5,994 nt of DNA from contig JAIVGT010000261.1 of the NCBI GenBank assembly GCA_020201485.1, forward strand, positions 1 to 5,994. Reading direction: 5' to 3'. Within the stretch, counting starts at the first letter, position 1; every line of letters starts with the position of its first letter. The notes under the pieces are model-generated. The model worked only from the letters and a program-made list of their open reading frames with translations, searched no databases and was not told where the DNA came from. The stretch comes from Halobacteriales archaeon. Its GTDB lineage: Archaea > Thermoplasmatota > SW-10-69-26 > JACQPN01 > JAIVGT01. Positions 1 to 4,487 of the stretch are shown here, piece after piece. Position numbers and translations under genes: made by a program.

Positions 1-1920
1 GACGTGGCCCTGAGCATGAACACGACCTGGGACACGAACCGGGCCCTGGTCGCGGTCTTGGGCGCGGAGACCGCCGGCCTGGGCGTCAGGGGCGCGGTGT
101 TCGTCTTCCAGAGCGTGTTCAGCGGCAGCGACCCGCTGAAGCCGGAAAGCCGGCTCGTGCAGAAGGTCATCACCGACACGCCGGTCAGCGCCGTGGACAT
201 CACCGCCGACGGCGAGTACGCGGTCGCCGGCACGCAGGGCGGCCAGGTGTACCTCATCAGCATCGGGGAAGCCTTGGCGCGCCGCGGCGTGAGCAACGTG
301 CTCCCTCCGCTCCGCCCGGCGCAGCAGAGCCTGGGCGACGGCGTGACCGACGTCGCCATCGCCAAGTTCGGCGGCGGGCGCGTGTTCGCCGTCGGGACGC
401 AGGGCGGCGACGTCGTGCTCTTCCGCAACGACCAGGCCCCGTCGGGCAGCGAGGGCGCGGCGGCGAACGAGATCCGCCGCGCGAGCGTGACGAGCGGCAC
501 CGGCTGCAGCCCGCAGCTCACCGCCCCGGTCGGCTCCCTCGCCTTCACCAGCTACGGAGAGCAGCTCATCGTCGGGGCGAAGAACGGCCTCCTGCAGTAC
601 GACGCCGGGGCTTTCGCCCAGTACGGCGGCGACGTGTTCGCGCCGAGCTGGTGCGTGCCCTTCGACGCGGCGCACACCGGCGACGCGGGGGTGAAGGCCA
701 CGGTGAGCGGCGACGGCAAGAAAGTCTTCGTGGGCACGTCGCACTTCGTCTACGGCTACACGAACTTCTACCACGCCACCGTCAACGGCGGCCAGGCGGC
801 GCAGCCCGGCATCCCGGGCGGCCGCACACAGTGGGCGGTCACGGTCACCAACGACGGCAGCCTGTTCGACCGGCTCAACCTCACCATCGCCGGGCCCACC
901 GACCCGGGCTGGACCTTCGACCTCAGCAACCGCAGCCTGCTCCTCTTCCCCGGCCGGAGCCAGACCGTGCTCGTGAACGTGACGAGCCCGGCCACCATCA
1001 GCCCGGGCAACTTCTCCTTGACGTTCAGCGTGAACCCGGAGCGGGACCCGACGAACGTCCTGTCCACGGGCCTGCGCCTGGACGTCGGGCAGCTGCGCCG
1101 GGTGGAGCTGCGCCCGCCGGCGGGCACGCTCATCGCCAGCGCTGGCGAGGAGAACCGCTTCCCCATCGTCGTCCACAACGGTGGCAACGCCGTGGACCGC
1201 TTCCGCGTCTCCGCGCGCATCCCCGACCCCCAGGAGCAGTTCAAGAGCCCGGGGAGCGACTGGGCCATCCGCGTGGACCCGAGCGTCATCGACATCGGCG
1301 GCGGCCAGGACGCGACGGTGAACCTCGAGGTCACGCCCCAGGCGCAGCGCGGCGACACGGCGCTCATCGAGCTCCAGGTCGCGCCCGAGGTCGCCAGTTC
1401 CGGGAGCGCCGGCGTGCTCGACATCCAGCAGGTCACGGTCGCGGTCGAGCCGACGTTCAACGGCGACATCAGCCTCGCCGACGCCGGCCGCAACTTCCAG
1501 CTCTGGCCCGGGCAGAGCATCTACGTGAACTTCACCGTGAAGAACCTGGGCAACTCGCGCGACATCTTCAGCGTGCGCAACCACACCGACCCGGCGAGCG
1601 CGCCCGGCTGGCGCCTGCAGCTCAGCGACACGCGCTTCGAGCTGCGCACGCAGGGCGCGGCCCACACCGTGCGCATGGTCGTGACCGGCCAGCTCGGCCT
1701 GCAGCCGGGCGACAGCGTGCGCGCCATCGTGGATGTCTACAGCGACGGCCTGGCGAAGCAGACGCCGGGCAGCGACGGCAAGGTGGACGAGCAGAGCGTG
1801 ACCATCACCGTCGTCCCCCAGCCGAAGTCGAAGTTCCTCGGCGTGCCCGGCCCTCCCGAGCCGCTGCTGCTCCTCGGCATCCTCGGCCTGGCCCTGGCCG
1901 CGCGCCGGCGGAGGGCGTGA
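1..1920 (+). CDS. Surface-anchored beta-propeller/NEW3-domain protein, 5'-truncated (paralog of the next gene)
   Basis: The frame is open from base 1 to the TGA at 1918-1920, giving 639 codons. The GTG at 4 and ATG at 16 are probably internal, because there is no signal peptide and the sequence opens inside a propeller blade. About four to five blades are visible (to base 822), each with a 'V.....S.DG...AVGTQGG.VYL' pattern. Three NEW3-like Ig-fold domains follow at about 823-1085, 1087-1449 and 1450-1818. Each shows a 'V.N.G...D.F/L' strand and the first and third a 'GW' strand; 'PG.S' turns occur in domains one and three. The tail (1843-1917) has Pro-Gly-Pro-Pro-Glu-Pro, a hydrophobic stretch and four Arg, as in sortase-type or membrane anchors. 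The only two cysteines (bases 505-507 and 652-654) lie in the propeller. Sequons are frequent. Inferred role: extracytoplasmic binding or structural protein; no catalytic residues are seen. NEW3 domains are known from archaeal and bacterial surface proteins. The gene is confident; the exact function is unknown. Confidence 0.93.
   Translation, partial: DVALSMNTTWDTNRALVAVLGAETAGLGVRGAVFVFQSVFSGSDPLKPESRLVQKVITDTPVSAVDITADGEYAVAGTQGGQVYLISIGEALARRGVSNVLPPLRPAQQSLGDGVTDVAIAKFGGGRVFAVGTQGGDVVLFRNDQAPSGSEGAAANEIRRASVTSGTGCSPQLTAPVGSLAFTSYGEQLIVGAKNGLLQYDAGAFAQYGGDVFAPSWCVPFDAAHTGDAGVKATVSGDGKKVFVGTSHFVYGYTNFYHATVNGGQAAQPGIPGGRTQWAVTVTNDGSLFDRLNLTIAGPTDPGWTFDLSNRSLLLFPGRSQTVLVNVTSPATISPGNFSLTFSVNPERDPTNVLSTGLRLDVGQLRRVELRPPAGTLIASAGEENRFPIVVHNGGNAVDRFRVSARIPDPQEQFKSPGSDWAIRVDPSVIDIGGGQDATVNLEVTPQAQRGDTALIELQVAPEVASSGSAGVLDIQQVTVAVEPTFNGDISLADAGRNFQLWPGQSIYVNFTVKNLGNSRDIFSVRNHTDPASAPGWRLQLSDTRFELRTQGAAHTVRMVVTGQLGLQPGDSVRAIVDVYSDGLAKQTPGSDGKVDEQSVTITVVPQPKSKFLGVPGPPEPLLLLGILGLALAARRRRA
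178..822 (+). repeat. WD40/quinoprotein-like propeller blade repeats in gene 1
   Basis: Successive units of about 45-60 residues begin near bases 178, 343, 529 and 691. Each has a strand of the form V-x-x-V/L-A/D, a D-G or G-G turn, a V-A-V-G/I-V-G strand and a final aromatic/hydrophobic strand. Two units carry near-identical words, AGTQGGQVYL (about 226-255) and VGTQGGDVVL (about 391-420). The bases before 178 look like one more partial blade, so the remaining blades and the signal peptide should lie upstream of the window. This is degenerate protein-level repetition, not a DNA tandem repeat. Confidence 0.75.
823..1818 (+). other. Three NEW3-like Ig-fold domains in gene 1
   Basis: Domain one (823-1085) has 'VTVTNDGSLFDRLNLTI', 'GWTFDLS' and 'LFPGRSQTVLVNVTSP', the strand order seen in NPCBM-associated NEW3 domains. 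Domain two (1087-1449) has 'FPIVVHNGGNAVDRFRVSA' and 'ATVNLEVTP'. Domain three (1450-1818) has 'VNFTVKNLGNSRDIFSV' and 'GWRLQLS'. Such stalk-like repeats usually carry a functional head, here the propeller, away from the membrane. The family assignment rests on pattern recognition only. Confidence 0.7.
1843..1917 (+). other. C-terminal anchor or sorting tail of gene 1
   Basis: The last 25 residues run Val-Pro-Gly-Pro-Pro-Glu-Pro, then about 13 hydrophobic residues (Leu, Gly, Ile, Ala), then Arg-Arg-Arg-Arg-Ala. This tripartite layout is that of PEP-CTERM, PGF-CTERM and related signals processed by exosortases and archaeosortases, and a Pro-Glu-Pro is literally present at 1855-1863. The hydrophobic part is short for an ordinary transmembrane helix. 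It could equally be a simple stop-transfer anchor. Confidence 0.65.
1910..1915 (+). promoter_or_regulatory. Ribosome binding site for gene 2, inside the end of gene 1
   Basis: GGAGGG lies five bases before the ATG at 1921 and matches the 16S anti-Shine-Dalgarno consensus. It is formed by the final Arg-Arg-Ala codons (CGG AGG GCG) of gene 1, so the positive tail of one protein and the translation signal of the next share the same bases. It fixes ATG 1921 as the start of gene 2. Confidence 0.8.
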
Positions 1921-1989
1921 ATGCGCGCGCTCGTCGCCTCAGGACTCGCGCTGCTGGCGCTCGCCGTGCTCCTGCCCCCCGCCCAGGCG
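1921..1989 (+). other. Signal peptide of gene 2 product
   Basis: Residues 1-23 have a short positive n-region (Arg2), an Ala/Leu/Val-rich core and Pro-Pro followed by Ala-Gln-Ala, a standard signal peptidase I site. There is no twin-Arg and no lipobox Cys, so Sec export with type I cleavage is expected. Confidence 0.88.
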
Positions 1990-4263
1990 GCGGCGCCCCA
2001 GGAGCAGGCGTGGAAGGCGGACCTGGGGAGCGTCCCCGCCGGAGCGGCGCAGGCCATGGCCTTCGACCCGCAGGGGCAGCGCATCGCCGTGGTGACCGGC
2101 GACACGCAGAACGCCATCCTCCAGCCGGACAACGACTTCGTCCTCGTGCCCTACGACTCGGGCAAGCCGAGCGCGGAGAACGACACCGAGGACATCAACC
2201 AGGAGGGCAAGGGCAGCGTCGCGCTGAGCGCGAACGGCAACTTCGCCGTCGCCGGCGGCAACTACTCCGCCGCGACCGGCGGCGCGAACGTGTTCTTCTA
2301 CCAGCTCCCCGACCTGCGCGCGTCCTGGACCGCGGCCCACGCCGACCCGACGGTCGCGGTCGCGGTGAGCGCGGACGGCGCGGTCGTCGCCGCCGGCAGC
2401 CGGAGCAGCGGCAGCGCGCCGGGCAAGCTCTACGTGCTGCGCGGCACGGGCGGGAGCGCCGGCCAGGAGATCTTCGAGCGCAGCGCCACGCGCTGCGACA
2501 GCGTGCAGGGCACGAGCGGCGACGTGGTCAGCCTCGGCCTGAGCGACGACGGAAAGTGGGTCGCGGTCGCCTTCCGCATGACGGGCACGGGCAGCTCCTG
2601 CGTCCAGCTCTACGACAGCACGAGCGTGAACCCGAAGTACTCGCGCGTCGTCAACAGCACCATCGAGGGCGACGTCACCGCCCTGCACATGAGCCCGAAC
2701 GGCGCGTGGTTCGCCGCCGGCACGAGCCAGGGCCGGTTCTTCGTCTGGCGCAACCAGCAGGGCACGGCGCAAGGCCCGCTGCAGACGCAGCTCGGGAGCG
2801 GCGCGTCCATCGTGGCGCTGCGCGTGGCGAGCGACGGCTCGGGCCTCGTCGTGGCCGACGGGGGGAGCGTGACGCACTGCGACATCGGTACGGAGCTGGA
2901 CTGCGACTGGAACGCGCCGGTCGCCGGCGTGCGCAGCCTGGACGCGACGCCCGACGGGCAGTACATCGTCGCCGGCGGCAGCGGCGGCGTGGTCGGGCTG
3001 CAGGCCGGGAGCAACGCGACGCTCTGGACGCTCGACGCGCCGAACGCGCTCGTGCGCCTGGCCCGGCCGGGGGCGAGCGACCTGCGCATCGCCGTCGCGA
3101 CGGGCACGACCGTGCGCGCCTTCCACCTCGGCTTCGGCTTCTCCCTGAGCACGCCCACGCCCCAGGTCACGCTCAACCCCGGCCAGCCGACGCAGGTCCA
3201 GGTGCAGGCGACGAACAGCGGCAGCGCCGTGGACACGCTCGAGTTCAGCGGCGGCTCGCCCGGCGTGCAGGTCAGCATCAGCCCGCTGAACCTCACCCTC
3301 CGCCCGGGCGAGTCGGGCAACGTCACGGTCACGCTCGTGCCCAACGCGGGCGCGGTGGCGCAGGCGTACACGGTGCGCATCGACGCGCGCAGCCCGGCGA
3401 GCGGTACGACGGGGAGCGTCAGCTTCCTCGCCTCGGTCGCCGGCCAGCCGCGCGTCGTGCTCGGCCTGCAGGACGCGAGCCAGGTGGACAAGGCGGTGTT
3501 CCAGGGCGACGACGTCACCGTCGTCGTGCAGGTGGCGAACCCGGGCAACCAGCGCGTCGAGCTCAGCTACGAGCTGGAGCAGCGGACGAACGTCGGCCAG
3601 GACTGGAGCGCGTCCTTGTCCCGCACGAGCGGCAGCGTGGACGCGTACGGCGTGACCACCGTGTCGCTGAGCCTGCGCGTGCCCTTCAACGCCCAGAACG
3701 GGACGGAGAACGTGCTCACCGTGACCGCGCGCGGCGAGGGCGTGCTCAGCAACGTCAGCGCCCGCCTCGTCGTCAACCCCATCTTCACCGCCAGCATCAG
3801 CGTCATCCCGCAGAGCAAGGTCGTCGTCCCGGGCAAGAGCGTGCTCTACGACGTCGTCGTCAGCAACAACGGCACGCTGCGCGAGCAGTACAAGCTCGTG
3901 TTCTGCCGGGCCCTGCCCGACCAGGTGCCGTGCATCGGCAACGCCACGCTCGGCCTGGAAGGCTGGAGCGTGGCCCTCGACGGCAACCCGTTCTACCTCG
4001 ACCACGGCGAGAGCAAGGCGTTCCAGCTCAGCGTGGCCGCGCCCCGTGGGGCCATCGCCGGCGTGGACAAGCTCGCCCTGCAGGTCGAGGTCGTGAGCAC
4101 GAACCCCTTCCACAAGCTGCGCGACTCGCGCCTCGTCATCACCGGCGTGCAGGAGCAGGGCAACGCCAACGCGCCGAAGCCGACGTTCACGCCCGGCCCG
4201 GAGATGCCGCTCGCCCTCGGCTTGGTCGCGGCTGCGGCCTGGGCGGCGCGGCGGCGCGCGTGA
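1921..4263 (+). CDS. Secreted beta-propeller/NEW3-domain surface protein with C-terminal anchor tail
   Basis: This complete 780-residue protein starts with a classic signal peptide: Arg2, a hydrophobic core at about residues 4-18, and likely cleavage after Ala-Gln-Ala (residues 21-23). Residues about 30-407 form seven or eight blades with 'S.DG/PNG....AAG....FFVW'-type patterns, resembling WD40 or quinoprotein propellers, without enzymatic motifs. Three NEW3-like beta-sandwich domains follow at about 411-507, 511-620 and 621-743, then a Pro-rich linker (744-761), a short hydrophobic segment (763-776) and Arg777-Arg779. All six cysteines fall into plausible pairs (192/227, 320/328, 662/671). 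The ATG directly follows the TGA of gene 1, and the architecture is the same, so the two are probably co-transcribed tandem paralogs. Inferred role: surface binding or envelope structure; substrate or partner unknown. Codon use matches its neighbours. Confidence 0.96.
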   Translation: MRALVASGLALLALAVLLPPAQAAAPQEQAWKADLGSVPAGAAQAMAFDPQGQRIAVVTGDTQNAILQPDNDFVLVPYDSGKPSAENDTEDINQEGKGSVALSANGNFAVAGGNYSAATGGANVFFYQLPDLRASWTAAHADPTVAVAVSADGAVVAAGSRSSGSAPGKLYVLRGTGGSAGQEIFERSATRCDSVQGTSGDVVSLGLSDDGKWVAVAFRMTGTGSSCVQLYDSTSVNPKYSRVVNSTIEGDVTALHMSPNGAWFAAGTSQGRFFVWRNQQGTAQGPLQTQLGSGASIVALRVASDGSGLVVADGGSVTHCDIGTELDCDWNAPVAGVRSLDATPDGQYIVAGGSGGVVGLQAGSNATLWTLDAPNALVRLARPGASDLRIAVATGTTVRAFHLGFGFSLSTPTPQVTLNPGQPTQVQVQATNSGSAVDTLEFSGGSPGVQVSISPLNLTLRPGESGNVTVTLVPNAGAVAQAYTVRIDARSPASGTTGSVSFLASVAGQPRVVLGLQDASQVDKAVFQGDDVTVVVQVANPGNQRVELSYELEQRTNVGQDWSASLSRTSGSVDAYGVTTVSLSLRVPFNAQNGTENVLTVTARGEGVLSNVSARLVVNPIFTASISVIPQSKVVVPGKSVLYDVVVSNNGTLREQYKLVFCRALPDQVPCIGNATLGLEGWSVALDGNPFYLDHGESKAFQLSVAAPRGAIAGVDKLALQVEVVSTNPFHKLRDSRLVITGVQEQGNANAPKPTFTPGPEMPLALGLVAAAAWAARRRA
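2008..3141 (+). repeat. Seven or eight propeller blade repeats in gene 2
   Basis: Blade-like units start near residues 30, 92, 144, 198, 249, 291, 331 and 371. The clearest are 'GDVVSLGLSDDGKWVAVAF', 'GDVTALHMSPNGAWFAAGT' and 'VAGVRSLDATPDGQYIVAGG'. The spacing of about 40-55 residues and the Asp-Gly/Asn-Gly turn suit a WD40-like or quinoprotein-like fold. The exact blade count cannot be fixed by eye, since the first unit is long and the last is weak. Confidence 0.75.
3151..4149 (+). other. Three NEW3-like Ig-fold domains in gene 2
   Basis: Domain one (residues about 411-507) has 'VQATNSGSAVDTLEFSGG' and 'LRPGESGNVTVTLVP'. Domain two (511-620) has 'VVVQVANPGNQRVELSYEL'. Domain three (621-743) has 'YDVVVSNNGTLREQYKLVF', 'GWSVALDG' and 'LDHGESKAFQLSV'. 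Domain three carries a small insertion closed by Cys662 and Cys671. These match the NEW3 pattern of gene 1, with low residue identity between copies. Confidence 0.7.
4189..4260 (+). other. C-terminal anchor or sorting tail of gene 2
   Basis: Thr-Pro-Gly-Pro-Glu-Met-Pro-Leu is followed by a short Ala/Leu/Gly/Val-rich segment ending in Arg-Arg-Arg-Ala. It aligns with the gene 1 tail at Pro-Gly-Pro, Glu-x-Pro-Leu, Leu-Gly and the terminal Arg run, although the preceding linkers differ. A Pro/Asn/Lys-rich linker (residues 744-761) precedes it, as is usual for wall- or membrane-proximal stalks. Confidence 0.65.
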
Positions 4264-4411
4264 AGCTGCGAACATGCAAGTTCCATGCGATGGGGCGGGC
4301 CGCGCGCCGAGCATCCGGACGAGGGCAAAGCAGGGCGACCAGCGACCCAGGGCGAGCGCGGAAAGCGCGCGTTTCTTCGCGCGCGAACCGGGCCCCGTCG
4401 TCATCCAACAT
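4264..4411. other. Intergenic region upstream of the gene 3 promoter
   Basis: This is non-coding GC-rich sequence between the stop of gene 2 and the TATA element. Small open frames that cross it on either strand have no ribosome binding site and an Arg/Ala/Pro-rich composition typical of GC-rich shadow frames. Apart from the hairpin and palindrome at 4365-4387 and a small CCAT-GCG-ATGG inverted repeat at 4282-4292, I see nothing in it. Confidence 0.7.
4365..4387. terminator. GC hairpin with T-rich loop and overlapping palindrome; possible terminator or operator
   Basis: GCGCGCG (4365-4371) and CGCGCGC (4378-4384) form a seven-base-pair stem with a TTTCTT loop. Overlapping it, TTCGCGCGCGAA (4376-4387) is a perfect 12-base palindrome. 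The TTTCTT loop is the most T-rich stretch in this gap, and archaeal termination relies mainly on T tracts, so it could end the gene 1-2 transcript. Lying about 25 bases before the TATA element, the palindrome could instead bind a dimeric regulator of gene 3. Alternating CG runs also arise by chance in DNA this rich in GC. Confidence 0.3.
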
Positions 4412-4420
4412 GCTTAAATA
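4412..4420 (+). promoter_or_regulatory. Archaeal TATA-like promoter element for gene 3
   Basis: GCTTAAATA is a conspicuous AT-rich island in otherwise GC-dominated sequence and resembles archaeal TATA boxes. With the usual spacing of about 25 bases, transcription would start near 4440-4446, giving a leader of roughly 45 bases before the ATG at 4488. The CCAACA just upstream (4405-4410) sits where a TFB-recognition element would be, but matches it weakly. The position in the only real gap and the orientation toward gene 3 support the call. Confidence 0.65.
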
Positions 4421-4450
4421 GCCACCTTGCCGTCGTCGCAACCGCCGCAC

Positions 4451-4473
4451 GAGGCTGGCCTCCCAGCCGCCTC
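4451..4473 (+). promoter_or_regulatory. Leader stem-loop just before the gene 3 ribosome binding site
   Basis: GGCTGG (4453-4458) pairs with CCAGCC (4463-4468) around a CCTC loop, and GAG/CTC at the edges can extend the stem with a bulge. The structure ends one base before the AGGTGG motif. If the start site lies near 4443, it forms in the mRNA leader and could affect ribosome access or stability. It is short enough to be chance. Confidence 0.3.
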
Positions 4474-4479
4474 AGGTGG
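4474..4479 (+). promoter_or_regulatory. Ribosome binding site for gene 3
   Basis: AGGTGG lies eight bases before the ATG at 4488 and matches the AGGTG part of the archaeal Shine-Dalgarno consensus. An in-frame GTG at 4476 lies within this motif and is therefore unlikely to be the start. The signal peptide also fits ATG 4488. Confidence 0.75.
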
Positions 4480-4487
4480 GTTCATCC

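Noticed and set aside
4..18. GTG at 4 or ATG at 16 as the true start of gene 1
   Set aside because: The frame is open to base 1, no signal peptide or ribosome binding site is visible, and the sequence begins inside a propeller blade. The protein is anchored and its paralog has a signal peptide, so the true start should be upstream.
1921..3141. PQQ-dependent dehydrogenase or other propeller enzyme in gene 2
   Set aside because: The blades lack the Trp-docking motifs and catalytic Asp/Glu context of quinoprotein enzymes and there is no active-site-like signature; only the fold class is supported.
1939..4404. 821-codon open frame on the minus strand opposite gene 2
   Set aside because: The product is low-complexity (Ala/Arg/Val/His-rich) with no signal peptide or fold pattern. 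It exists because gene 2 hardly uses codons whose complements are stops.
651..4421. 1256-codon open frame on the plus strand spanning parts of genes 1 and 2
   Set aside because: Its translation is dominated by Arg, Ala, Pro, Gly and His with no domain pattern, and it is out of frame with two genes that have clear signal peptide, repeat and anchor features. GC-rich DNA produces long stop-free shadow frames.
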